Source of the DNA: Desulfuromusa sp.
GTDB taxonomy: Bacteria > Desulfobacterota > Desulfuromonadia > Desulfuromonadales > Geopsychrobacteraceae
Assembly (NCBI GenBank): GCA_021157505.1
Contig: JAGGWI010000277.1
Span: 1-12,051, forward strand
DNA length: 12,051 nucleotides
Reading direction: 5' to 3'
Each line of letters opens with the position of its first letter. Position 1 is the stretch's first letter. A model generated the notes under the pieces. The model did not search any database. It was not told where the DNA came from and worked only from the letters and a program-made list of their open reading frames with translations. This document shows, piece after piece, positions 1 through 6,490 of this stretch. The translations under genes and the position numbers were made by a program.

Positions 1-2
1 CT

Positions 3-158
3 AATATGGATCCGACCCAGGCGAAGATCATGTTGATGATGCCGGTTGTTTTTACCTTCATGTTTCTTAACTTTCCTTCCGGGCTGGTTCTTTACTGGTT
101 GACTAATAACCTTCTCACCATCCTCCAACAGTATCTCATCAAGCGTAAGAAGGTCTGA
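3..158 (+). CDS. yidC: YidC/Oxa1 membrane protein insertase, C-terminal fragment
   Basis: This is the 3' end of a gene that begins outside the window; 51 codons are visible, read in frame from base 3 to the TGA at 156-158. YidC inserts membrane proteins into the inner membrane, alone or with the Sec translocon. The visible part matches the last conserved stretch of the family. It has an MDPTQAK segment, then the hydrophobic helix MLMMPVVFTFMFLNFPSG, then LVLYWLTNNLLTILQQ, and it ends in a short basic tail, IKRKKV. The FPSGLVLYW motif is highly characteristic of the final transmembrane region. Only 17 nt separate its stop from the preferred mnmE start, so the two genes are probably cotranscribed. 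No jag (R3H/KH domain) gene lies between them, although one follows yidC in many bacteria. Identification is secure, but nothing can be said about the start or total length. Confidence 0.93.
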   Translation, partial: NMDPTQAKIMLMMPVVFTFMFLNFPSGLVLYWLTNNLLTILQQYLIKRKKV

Positions 159-175
159 TGCCATAGGTGGCGTTG

Positions 176-1540
176 ATGAATACGGTCGACACAATTATTG
201 CCCCTGCAACACCACCCGGTGAGGGTGGTGTTGCAATAATTCGTATTTCCGGTACCGATGCCCTGTCGGCACTGTTGTGTTATTTTAAGCCTACCGCTGC
301 CGTCCTCCCACTTGTGTCACATCAACTTTATCATGGGTTGTTGAGGGATCCCTCTGGTTGTGTCGTCGATGAGGTGATGGCGGTCCATATGGTTGCTCCC
401 CACACCTATACTCGTGATGATGTTGTTGAAATCCAGTGTCATGGTGGTCAGCAGGTGGTCAGGGCGATTCTCAATCTTTACCAGTCTCAAGGGATCCGCC
501 TGGCAGAGCCGGGAGAATTTACCTACCGCGCATATATGAATGGCCGTCTCGACCTATCTCAAGCCGAGGCCGTCTCCAGTCTTATTCACGCCAAAACAGA
601 CTCTTCACGCAAACTGGCCCTGACACAAATTGACGGCTCCTTGAGTCGTGAAATCTATTCATTTACCGCTTCCCTGAAGAAAGCGCTGGTTTTAACCGAG
701 GCGTGGATAGATTTTCCAGAGGAAAACTTGCCGGTAGAAGATCTCGCTCTAATCGCCCGCTCTGTTACCGATGTAAAATCAAAAGCTTCAATAATAACAA
801 GTAGTTATGATTGTGGTCGGGTTTTGTCAGAGGGTGCTTCAATCCTCCTTGTGGGCCAGCCGAATGTGGGTAAGAGTTCTTTATTAAATGCTCTCCTGGG
901 TGAGGATCGGGCTATCGTTACTGCGGTTCCGGGAACAACGCGGGACCTCCTTGAGGAGGGGGTGACTATTGAGGGAATTCCGGTGCGACTGGTTGATACG
1001 GCGGGGTTGCATGACTCTTCTGATGTTGTTGAAGTTGAGGGTATAAGGCGAGCAGAAAAGAAACTTTCTCAGGCTGATCTGGTTTTACTGGTTGTTGATG
1101 GGAGTAAAGATTTAGATGAGCTGGATGATTATGTTTATCAGCAGTGCGCCAACCTTCCAGCTTTTTTGATTTTGACAAAAGCAGATATTACAACGGTTGT
1201 TGATGGTCCGTCTTTTTGTGATTTTCCTGCATACCAGGTATCTTCAAAAACCGGTGAGGGTTTGGACCAGTTGCGTCGCGCGATCTCTTCTTTTCTGGTG
1301 GGAGACTATCTCTCTTCATCTGAATCGGTTATGTTGACAGAGCGGCGCCATCATGAGGCTTTACTTTTCTGCGTTGAGAGTCTGGGGCGGGCAGAGTCTT
1401 TTTTGGATGATAGCTCTTCCCTGGAATTGTTGGCGTTGGAGCTTCGCGAATCTCTTTACCATTTAGGACAGATATCCGGTGAGACCACAACCGAGGCATT
1501 ACTGGATGATATTTTTTCTGGGTTTTGTATTGGCAAGTAA
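176..1540 (+). CDS. mnmE: tRNA uridine-5-carboxymethylaminomethyl(34) synthesis GTPase MnmE
   Basis: MnmE (TrmE) is a G-protein that, with MnmG, installs the carboxymethylaminomethyl group on wobble U34 of certain tRNAs. The protein is 454 aa, normal for the family. The N-terminal formyl-tetrahydrofolate-binding domain opens with the conserved DTIIAPATPPGEGG and includes GEFTYRAYMNGRLDLSQAEAV. The GTPase domain has G1 GQPNVGKSS (about 227-235), G2 GTTRD (253-257), G3 DTAG (274-277) and G4 TKAD (334-337), where NKxD is more usual. The C-terminus is CIGK, with the family's conserved cysteine at about 451. I chose ATG 176 because AGGTGG at 165-170 sits 5 nt upstream and because family members start just before the DTI motif. 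A GTG at 167 is in frame and would add three residues, but it lacks a good ribosome binding site. The first codons hold a strong hairpin (193-241). Confidence 0.95.
   Translation: MNTVDTIIAPATPPGEGGVAIIRISGTDALSALLCYFKPTAAVLPLVSHQLYHGLLRDPSGCVVDEVMAVHMVAPHTYTRDDVVEIQCHGGQQVVRAILNLYQSQGIRLAEPGEFTYRAYMNGRLDLSQAEAVSSLIHAKTDSSRKLALTQIDGSLSREIYSFTASLKKALVLTEAWIDFPEENLPVEDLALIARSVTDVKSKASIITSSYDCGRVLSEGASILLVGQPNVGKSSLLNALLGEDRAIVTAVPGTTRDLLEEGVTIEGIPVRLVDTAGLHDSSDVVEVEGIRRAEKKLSQADLVLLVVDGSKDLDELDDYVYQQCANLPAFLILTKADITTVVDGPSFCDFPAYQVSSKTGEGLDQLRRAISSFLVGDYLSSSESVMLTERRHHEALLFCVESLGRAESFLDDSSSLELLALELRESLYHLGQISGETTTEALLDDIFSGFCIGK
193..241 (+). other. Long perfect stem-loop within the first codons of mnmE
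   Basis: TGCAACACCACCC at 205-217 is exactly complementary to GGGTGGTGTTGCA at 223-235, leaving a 5-nt loop (GGTGA). AATTAT at 193-198 also pairs with ATAATT at 236-241, with six bases (199-204) bulged on the left arm. The hairpin begins 17 nt after the chosen ATG. Part of the pairing is built into the conserved protein motif PPGxGG, whose codons CCN CCN GGN NNN GGN GGN complement one another. The exact match at third positions and in the flanking codons goes beyond that. There is no T-run after it, so it does not look like an intrinsic terminator. A role in translation or mRNA stability is conjecture. Confidence 0.6.
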
Positions 1541-1541
1541 A

Positions 1542-1557
1542 TGTTTCACGTGAAACA
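1542..1557. other. parS: parS centromere-like site (ParB binding site)
   Basis: The 16-mer TGTTTCACGTGAAACA matches the well-established chromosomal parS consensus exactly. It sits inside a perfect 20-bp palindrome (1540-1559) that starts at the last base of the mnmE stop codon. ParB nucleates on such sites, loads as a CTP-dependent clamp and spreads. The parB gene in this same window (4975-5835) encodes the expected partner. The site fills much of the 36-nt gap between mnmE and mnmG. Half-matches occur elsewhere in the window, but I see no second full site. Confidence 0.95.
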
Positions 1558-1576
1558 TTGAGGCACTTATTACAAG

Positions 1577-3445
1577 ATGAGTAGTTACGGTAAGAATTAT
1601 CAGGTTATTGTTGTTGGTGCTGGACACGCTGGTTGTGAGGCGGCGTTGGCGGCGGCACGAATGGGCTGCACCACACTGTTGTTGACGATCGGGTTGGATA
1701 CGGTTGCGCAGATGTCCTGTAACCCTTCCATTGGTGGGTTAGCGAAGGGACACCTTGTCCATGAGATTGATGCAATGGGTGGGGAAATGGGTTTGAATAT
1801 CGACGCAACAGGGATTCAGTTTCGTCGCCTCAACACCCGTAAGGGGCCAGCTGTGCGGGCGGGTAGGGCACAGGCCGACAGGATGGCCTACAGTGCGCGA
1901 ATGAAAAATGTGATCGAACGGGAACCATTGCTTGATTTAAAGCAGGGTTTAGTTGATGAGTTGCTGGTACGGAGAAATCGTATTGTTGGGGTTGGAACCC
2001 GTGAGGGGATCACCTTTTCGGGTAAGACAGTTGTGCTGACAACTGGAACTTTTATGCGTGGCTTGATCCATATCGGCTTGAACCACTATGCCGGTGGGCG
2101 TGCTGGAGAGCCATCTGCTGAAGGAATTTCTGCTTCATTGGGTTCTTTTGGTTTGCGTGTCGGTCGATTGAAAACCGGCACACCGGCCAGATTGTCGTCC
2201 CGCTCAATCGATTTTTCAAAGTTGGAAAGGCAACCTGGAGACAAGGTGATAAAGCCGTTTTCTTTCTTGACCGATAAAATAGAGAGGCCGCAGGTTGACT
2301 GTTATATTGCCGAAACAAATGAAAGAACCCACCAGATAATTCGCGCTGGTCTGGATCGCTCACCGTTGTTTTCGGGTGTGATTGAGGGGGTTGGCCCACG
2401 CTACTGCCCCTCAATTGAGGATAAGGTGGTTCGCTTTGCCGACAAAAAAAGCCACCAATCCTTCCTTGAGCCAGAGGGGATTCGTGGCAGTGAAATGTAC
2501 CCCAGTGGACTGTCCACCTCATTACCAGCGGATGTGCAGTTAGCTTACTTTCGTTCGATGATAGGGTTTGAACAAGTAGAGATAATGCGGCCCGGTTATG
2601 CAATTGAATATGATTTTGTTGAACCGATGCAATTACATGCGAGCTTGGAGACCAGGGCTGTTGCGGGCTTATTTCATGCGGGTCAGATCAATGGTACTTC
2701 GGGATATGAAGAGGCCGCAGGGCAGGGGTTGCTTGCAGGGATAAATGCCGCGCATCAATGCACAGACAAGGAGCCGGTAATTATTGGTCGGGATGAGGGT
2801 TACCTTGGGGTGATGGTCGATGATTTGATAACTCAACCGACGACAGATCCTTACCGGATGTTTACTTCCCGATCAGAATATCGATTGCTGCTGCGTGAAG
2901 ATAATGCTGATCAGAGATTAACAGAACTCGGACGTAAGATTGGGCTGGTGAGCGATGTGCGATGGGAGAAATATCTTGCTAAGCAGGAACAGGTTACTGC
3001 CGCCACCCAAATTATAGAGACTAAAAGTGTAACATCTTCCGATCGCAGGATTGTAGAAAAACTTGAATTAGGTGAGCTGAAGAGTGGTTTGAGTTTGAAG
3101 CAGTTGTTGCGGCGCCCGGAAATCAGTATCAAGCAGCTGGAAGAAATATTTCCAGAGTTGGGGCCTTTTTCGGCACAAGCGCTTGAACAGGTAGAGATTG
3201 CGGTAAAGTATGAAGGTTATATCAAGCGGCAGCTTGAGCAGGTTGCAAGGTTTCGAGAGCAAGAAGATGTAAAAATTCCCACCAATATTGACTATGCATT
3301 GATTCCAAGTATCTCTACGGAGGTTCGCGAAAAGCTCAAGAAAATCCAACCTATAAGTCTTGGCCATGCGAGCAGAATACAGGGTGTGACCCCGGCAGCA
3401 ATCGCAGTTATCCAGATTTACCTACGTAAGAAGTCTCATGTCTGA
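1577..3445 (+). CDS. mnmG: tRNA uridine-5-carboxymethylaminomethyl(34) synthesis enzyme MnmG
   Basis: MnmG (GidA) is the FAD- and NADH-dependent partner of MnmE in modifying wobble U34 of tRNA. The protein is 622 aa, the usual length. The N-terminal Rossmann fold shows the FAD dinucleotide-binding motif GAGHAG (14-19). It is followed by the conserved QMSCNPSIGG (45-54), with the cysteine regarded as functional in the family. The signature GPRYCPSIEDK is at 273-283 and AGQINGTSGYEEAAGQG starts at 368. The helical C-terminal domain that contacts MnmE ends with SLGHASRIQGVTPAAI and IYLRKK. ATG 1577 leads directly into the FAD motif at the normal distance. Its ribosome binding site is weak (GAGG at 1560-1563, 13 nt upstream) and lies immediately after the parS palindrome, which as RNA could fold into an 8-bp hairpin. 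The gene follows mnmE by 36 nt and overlaps rsmG by 8 nt, consistent with one operon. Confidence 0.96.
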   Translation: MSSYGKNYQVIVVGAGHAGCEAALAAARMGCTTLLLTIGLDTVAQMSCNPSIGGLAKGHLVHEIDAMGGEMGLNIDATGIQFRRLNTRKGPAVRAGRAQADRMAYSARMKNVIEREPLLDLKQGLVDELLVRRNRIVGVGTREGITFSGKTVVLTTGTFMRGLIHIGLNHYAGGRAGEPSAEGISASLGSFGLRVGRLKTGTPARLSSRSIDFSKLERQPGDKVIKPFSFLTDKIERPQVDCYIAETNERTHQIIRAGLDRSPLFSGVIEGVGPRYCPSIEDKVVRFADKKSHQSFLEPEGIRGSEMYPSGLSTSLPADVQLAYFRSMIGFEQVEIMRPGYAIEYDFVEPMQLHASLETRAVAGLFHAGQINGTSGYEEAAGQGLLAGINAAHQCTDKEPVIIGRDEGYLGVMVDDLITQPTTDPYRMFTSRSEYRLLLREDNADQRLTELGRKIGLVSDVRWEKYLAKQEQVTAATQIIETKSVTSSDRRIVEKLELGELKSGLSLKQLLRRPEISIKQLEEIFPELGPFSAQALEQVEIAVKYEGYIKRQLEQVARFREQEDVKIPTNIDYALIPSISTEVREKLKKIQPISLGHASRIQGVTPAAIAVIQIYLRKKSHV

Positions 3446-4085
3446 CCGTTTTATCGAGGGGTTATCACGGCTTGGGCTGCAGTTATCTGAACAAACCATC
3501 AAAAAAGAGATCTATTTTCTGGATGAATTGCTGCGCTGGAATCAGCGTATTAATCTTACCTCAATCAGAAATCGTGACGAGGCGATAGAGAAACATCTGC
3601 TTGATTCACTCCTGTTGCTGCCACACCTGCACGCTGCGCAGAATATTATTGATATGGGTTCCGGTGGGGGGTTGCCAGGAATTCCACTGGCGATTGCCCT
3701 CTCCGCTCTACAGGTTGTGTCGGTCGACAGTGTCGGCAAGAAGATAAATTTTCAAAAACATATCAAACGGTTGTTGCAATTGGACAACCTGACCGTGGTG
3801 CAATCAAGAATTGAAGATCTGGAGCCGGTTGCCCTTGACCAAGAAAAATATGACCTGATAGTGAGCCGTGCCTTTTCATCCCTGGAGACGTCGCTTTGCT
3901 GTGCCGACCCATGGTTGAAATCGGGGGGACGGCTGTTGGTTATGAAGGGTCCTGAGGGTCGAAATGAATTGAAAGCAGCGAGAGCAACAATAGAGAGTTT
4001 GGGTTTTACTGATCCGACGGTTTTGACCTACAGCCTCCCATTTTCTCGGGCTGAGAGACAGCTTGTCGTTCTGAAGAAATACTAA
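3438..4085 (+). CDS. rsmG: 16S rRNA (guanine(527)-N(7))-methyltransferase RsmG
   Basis: RsmG (GidB) uses S-adenosylmethionine to make m7G at position 527 of 16S rRNA; loss is known to give low-level streptomycin resistance in several bacteria. The 215-aa product has the family's N-terminal helical part, with LLRWNQRINLTSIR, then a class I methyltransferase fold. The SAM-binding glycine loop DMGSGGGLPGIPLA starts at residue 72. SRAFSSLE and GGRLLVMKGP are the later conserved strands. The start ATG at 3438 lies inside the end of mnmG (ATGTCTGA, 8-nt overlap), which suggests translational coupling. Position behind mnmG and ahead of parAB is the common arrangement near bacterial origins. I see no clear terminator after its stop, so some transcripts may continue into parA. 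Confidence 0.95.
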   Translation: MSDRFIEGLSRLGLQLSEQTIKKEIYFLDELLRWNQRINLTSIRNRDEAIEKHLLDSLLLLPHLHAAQNIIDMGSGGGLPGIPLAIALSALQVVSVDSVGKKINFQKHIKRLLQLDNLTVVQSRIEDLEPVALDQEKYDLIVSRAFSSLETSLCCADPWLKSGGRLLVMKGPEGRNELKAARATIESLGFTDPTVLTYSLPFSRAERQLVVLKKY

Positions 4086-4125
4086 CCAGAGATTTTTTGC
4101 CCACAATAAGAGCTGAATTTAACCT

Positions 4126-4142
4126 GAGGATATGATATTCTC
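4126..4142. promoter_or_regulatory. Imperfect palindrome upstream of parA, overlapping a -10-like hexamer
   Basis: The 126-nt spacer between rsmG and parA (4086-4211) holds GAGGATATGATATTCTC, a 17-bp palindrome centred on G4134 that is perfect apart from one G/T mismatch pair. TATGAT (4131-4136) inside it resembles a sigma-70 -10 box, but I find no convincing -35 hexamer at the right distance, so the promoter call is weak. An operator controlling parAB is possible, but there is no direct support. The rest of the spacer shows only the parA ribosome binding site near its right end. Confidence 0.25.
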
Positions 4143-4211
4143 TCTGCTTTGTGTCGCTTTCTCAATACTATGGACGAATAGTTGGTACAGATGAATAAAG
4201 GAGCTCCATAA

Positions 4212-4982
4212 GTGGCAAAGATTATAGCTATTGCAAATCAGAAGGGCGGGGTTGGTAAAACCACGACAGCTGTCAATCTGGCGGCATCTTTAGCGGTTGC
4301 GGAAAAGAAAACATTATTGATTGATATGGATCCCCAGGCGAATGCATGTAGTGGCCTTGGGATTGATAAAACAGTAGTAATTTCAACTATTTATAATGTT
4401 TTATTGGGCGAGGAAGAGGCTCAGGATATATTACAGAAGACGGCTCTGGAATATCTGGATGTGTTGCCGTCCAATACCGATTTAATCGGTGCCGAAATTG
4501 AGCTGATTGGCAAAAATGATCGAGAAAAACAGCTGAAGTTTGCAATCGAGACATTGGTTGAAAACTACGAATACGTGATTATTGATTGCCCACCGTCGCT
4601 CAGCTTGTTGACTGTCAATGCCTTGTCGGCGGCCGACTCAGTGTTGGTTCCTTTGCAGTGTGAGTTTTATGCTATGGAGGGGCTCGGTCAGTTATTGCAG
4701 ACCGTCCGTCTGGTTCAGCAGGAATTAAATCCAGAACTTGATATCAATGGAATATTACTGACCATGTTTGATGGCCGCAACAATCTTTGTCATCAGGTCA
4801 GTGATGAGATCAGAGCACATTTTGGTGATAAGGTTTTTCGCGTAGTTGTTCCACGAAATGTCAGACTTTCGGAGGCGCCAAGTTATGGACAGCCGGTGTT
4901 GATGTACGATATCGCCTCACGAGGGGCACAGGCCTATATGGATCTTGCTCAGGAAGTTCTGGCGGGAGGGGCTCATGGCTAA
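4212..4982 (+). CDS. parA: Chromosome-partitioning ATPase ParA (Soj family)
   Basis: ParA is a DNA-binding ATPase whose gradient on the nucleoid moves ParB-parS complexes apart during chromosome segregation. The 256-aa protein is the short chromosomal type without an N-terminal helix-turn-helix. The deviant Walker A box KGGVGKTTT runs from K11, with the signature lysine at 11 and the P-loop lysine at 16. Walker A' is LLIDMDPQAN with D40, the residue equivalent to the hydrolysis aspartate of Bacillus Soj. Walker B is VIIDCPPS with D125. The C-terminal region contains VVVPRNVRLSEAPSYGQPV, typical of chromosomal ParA. Translation starts at GTG 4212, supported by AAGGAG at 4198-4203 with 8-nt spacing. 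The gene's last 8 nt overlap the start of parB, indicating a coupled parAB pair. Confidence 0.96.
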   Translation: MAKIIAIANQKGGVGKTTTAVNLAASLAVAEKKTLLIDMDPQANACSGLGIDKTVVISTIYNVLLGEEEAQDILQKTALEYLDVLPSNTDLIGAEIELIGKNDREKQLKFAIETLVENYEYVIIDCPPSLSLLTVNALSAADSVLVPLQCEFYAMEGLGQLLQTVRLVQQELNPELDINGILLTMFDGRNNLCHQVSDEIRAHFGDKVFRVVVPRNVRLSEAPSYGQPVLMYDIASRGAQAYMDLAQEVLAGGAHG

Positions 4983-5835
4983 GTTGAAACGACCCGCTCT
5001 GGGGAAGGGCATTGGTGCCCTGTTAAATTCTGCTGCTCAGGAAGGGGGAAAAAAATATTTCTCCTGTCCGATTGAAGACCTGAAACCGCACAGCCGGCAA
5101 CCGCGCAAAGCCTTTGATGACAGTAAGATGGCTGAATTGACTGCATCAATAGTGGAGAAGGGGATTATCCAACCTTTGGTGGTGCGACGCCAGGATGATT
5201 ACTATCAAATCATCGCTGGTGAAAGGCGCTGGCGAGCGGCACAAAAAGCCGGGCTGGACCGTGTTCCGGTTGTTATCCAGGATGTTTCTGAAGATTGGGC
5301 GATGGAGATAGCGTTGATAGAAAATATTCAACGGGAAGATCTCAACCCCCTGGAAGAAGCGGAAGCTTACCGCTATTTAATGGACAGCTTCGATCTGCTT
5401 CAGGAGGAAGTTGCAACCCGGGTTGGTAAGGATCGATCGACTATAGCCAACGCTTTAAGGTTGCTGCGGTTGCCGGAAAAGGTCAAAAATGATCTTATTG
5501 AAAACCGTCTGAGTATGGGACATGCCAGGGCACTTTTAGCTCTTGAGCAGGAAGAAGATATTATCGAAGCGAGCCAGGAAATTATCAGAAAAAAATTATC
5601 GGTTCGGGAAACAGAAAAACTGATTAAAAAAATCAAAAGTATGTTTGGTGTAAAAGTGCCCAAACCGGTTGTCGCAAAGTCGGTCGATCCGAATTTGCTT
5701 GCCCTTGAAAACAGCCTCCAGGAGCGGTTTGGTACCCAGGTAAAACTGTTATCAAAAGGGCAGGGGGGGCGGATAGAAATCAGCTACCATGATCAGGAGG
5801 AATTAAGTAGAATTCTGGATTTACTCGGCACCTGA
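4975..5835 (+). CDS. parB: Chromosome-partitioning protein ParB (Spo0J family, CTP-dependent clamp)
   Basis: ParB binds parS, uses CTP to close as a sliding clamp and recruits ParA. The preferred start is ATG 4975, giving 286 aa. It overlaps parA by 8 nt, has GGGAGG at 4964-4969 as ribosome binding site, and begins in the family way with a basic segment and ALGKGIGALL, the N-terminal ParA-interacting region. An ATG at 4945 is in frame but would add ten atypical residues. The nuclease-like N-domain has the CTP-binding motif GERRWRA at 82-88, preceded by YYQIIA, and ENIQRED at 116-122. The helix-turn-helix for parS recognition is at about 144-165 (EEVATRVGKDRSTIANALRLL). A C-terminal dimerisation region follows a lysine-rich linker. 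A perfect parS site lies 3.4 kb upstream in this window, so all three parts of a ParABS system are present. Confidence 0.96.
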   Translation: MAKLKRPALGKGIGALLNSAAQEGGKKYFSCPIEDLKPHSRQPRKAFDDSKMAELTASIVEKGIIQPLVVRRQDDYYQIIAGERRWRAAQKAGLDRVPVVIQDVSEDWAMEIALIENIQREDLNPLEEAEAYRYLMDSFDLLQEEVATRVGKDRSTIANALRLLRLPEKVKNDLIENRLSMGHARALLALEQEEDIIEASQEIIRKKLSVRETEKLIKKIKSMFGVKVPKPVVAKSVDPNLLALENSLQERFGTQVKLLSKGQGGRIEISYHDQEELSRILDLLGT

Positions 5836-5874
5836 TATTGCAACAATAACTTTAAATGGAAAGTGGTGAACAGT

Positions 5875-6309
5875 ATGTTTAGTAATAACAAACAGGAGCA
5901 GACCAAAATGAAAAAGCCGATAGCGATCGACAAAGCAGACATCAAAGCTTTTCTCGGACCGGGAAGTAAGTTTGAAGGGAAACTGAGTTTTGATGAAATG
6001 GTTCGTCTCGATGGGGTTTTTACTGGCGAGATAGAGTCGAGTGATACCTTGATTGTTGGTGAATCTGCCAGGATAGAAGGGAGTATCCATGTTGGGGCGT
6101 TAATTCTCAGTGGGAATTTTAAAGGAGATATTAAAGCGACCATGATGGTGGATTTGAGGGCACCGGCACGGGTCGAGGGAAGCATTGAAGCGCCATCGGT
6201 AAAGATGGATGAAAAGGTTATTTTTAATGGCCAGATTAAGATGTCAGAACCGATCAAAGAGGCGCTGAATGTAGAATCAATCAATGGGGGAAAAGTAGCT
6301 AATAAATAG
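5875..6309 (+). CDS. Bactofilin family cytoskeletal protein
   Basis: Bactofilins are bacterial cytoskeletal proteins that polymerise without nucleotides through a right-handed beta-helix (the polymer-forming domain formerly DUF583). The 144-aa product has a short polar N-terminal tail (MFSNNKQEQ and onward). From about residue 25 to 115 it has a series of short glycine-punctuated beta turns: GSKFEGKLSF, VRLDGVFTGEI, LIVGESARIEGSI, LILSGNFKGDI, ARVEGSIEAPSV. A short C-terminal tail closes the protein. No membrane segment is visible. I prefer ATG 5875, preceded by a GGTGA-rich stretch; an in-frame GTG at 5863 would add four residues. The gene follows parB by 39 nt with no obvious terminator, so it may share the parAB transcript. 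In Myxococcus, bactofilins are known to scaffold the ParABS machinery, which makes a segregation-related role plausible here, but this is an inference from position. Confidence 0.9.
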   Translation: MFSNNKQEQTKMKKPIAIDKADIKAFLGPGSKFEGKLSFDEMVRLDGVFTGEIESSDTLIVGESARIEGSIHVGALILSGNFKGDIKATMMVDLRAPARVEGSIEAPSVKMDEKVIFNGQIKMSEPIKEALNVESINGGKVANK

Positions 6310-6364
6310 TTTAAATACAAATGGTTAACCCCATCTAAAATATAGAACTAAAGAGGCCAAATGC

Positions 6365-6392
6365 TTGACATCGGGTTCTGAATCGTGATAGC
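6365..6392 (+). promoter_or_regulatory. Candidate sigma-70 promoter for the ATP synthase genes
   Basis: TTGACA at 6365-6370 is a perfect -35 consensus. With a 16-nt spacer the best -10 candidate is GATAGC (6387-6392), which matches the consensus at only three of six bases, so the pair is unbalanced. A second -10-like hexamer, TATACT (6434-6439), has no matching -35. A promoter somewhere in this spacer is expected because the functional class changes here and the spacer is the longest in the window, but which element is used is uncertain. Confidence 0.35.
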
Positions 6393-6420
6393 TATTCGTT
6401 CCTTAATCAAAACCCGATGT
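6368..6420. promoter_or_regulatory. 10-bp perfect inverted repeat in the bactofilin-atp spacer
   Basis: ACATCGGGTT (6368-6377) and AACCCGATGT (6411-6420) are exact reverse complements separated by 33 nt. The central segment can itself fold, with ATAGCTAT (6388-6395) at its heart. The right arm runs into TTTTAAAT, a weak T-tract, so on a transcript coming from parAB and the bactofilin this could be a weak terminator or a processing hairpin. As DNA it could be an operator. The left arm overlaps the -35 hexamer of the candidate promoter. The rest of the 6310-6490 spacer is AT-rich with no visible gene. Confidence 0.45.
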
Positions 6421-6490
6421 TTTAAATCAAGTTTATACTCGATATCTGCATATTAATTTATCGGAAACACCATCCAAAGAGGTAACTTAG

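Noticed and set aside
1175..1186. G4 motif TKAD instead of NKxD in MnmE as a sign of altered nucleotide specificity
   Set aside because: TKxD occurs in functional GTPases and all other G motifs are intact, so loss or change of GTP binding is not supported.
2381..2415. A 9-bp perfect inverted repeat (ATTGAGGGG and CCCCTCAAT) with a 17-nt loop inside mnmG
   Set aside because: It lies over a strongly conserved protein motif, and a stem of this length with such a loop is expected roughly once by chance in 12 kb.
2052..2603. A 183-codon open frame on the minus strand
   Set aside because: It lies wholly within mnmG, shows no recognisable domain and has an unlikely composition; it is a shadow of the coding strand.
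3409..3417. TTATCCAG-type DnaA-box-like sequences here and near 5273
   Set aside because: Single near-matches inside coding genes, with no cluster and no adjacent AT-rich unwinding region, so there is no support for oriC in this window.
4848..4863. Half parS-like sequence TGTTCCACG within parA
   Set aside because: Only the left half matches; the right half does not, and the bases encode the conserved VVPRNV segment of ParA.
5793..6320. A 175-codon minus-strand open frame over the bactofilin
   Set aside because: The plus-strand product is a clear bactofilin, while the minus-strand translation resembles no family and is best explained as an antisense shadow.
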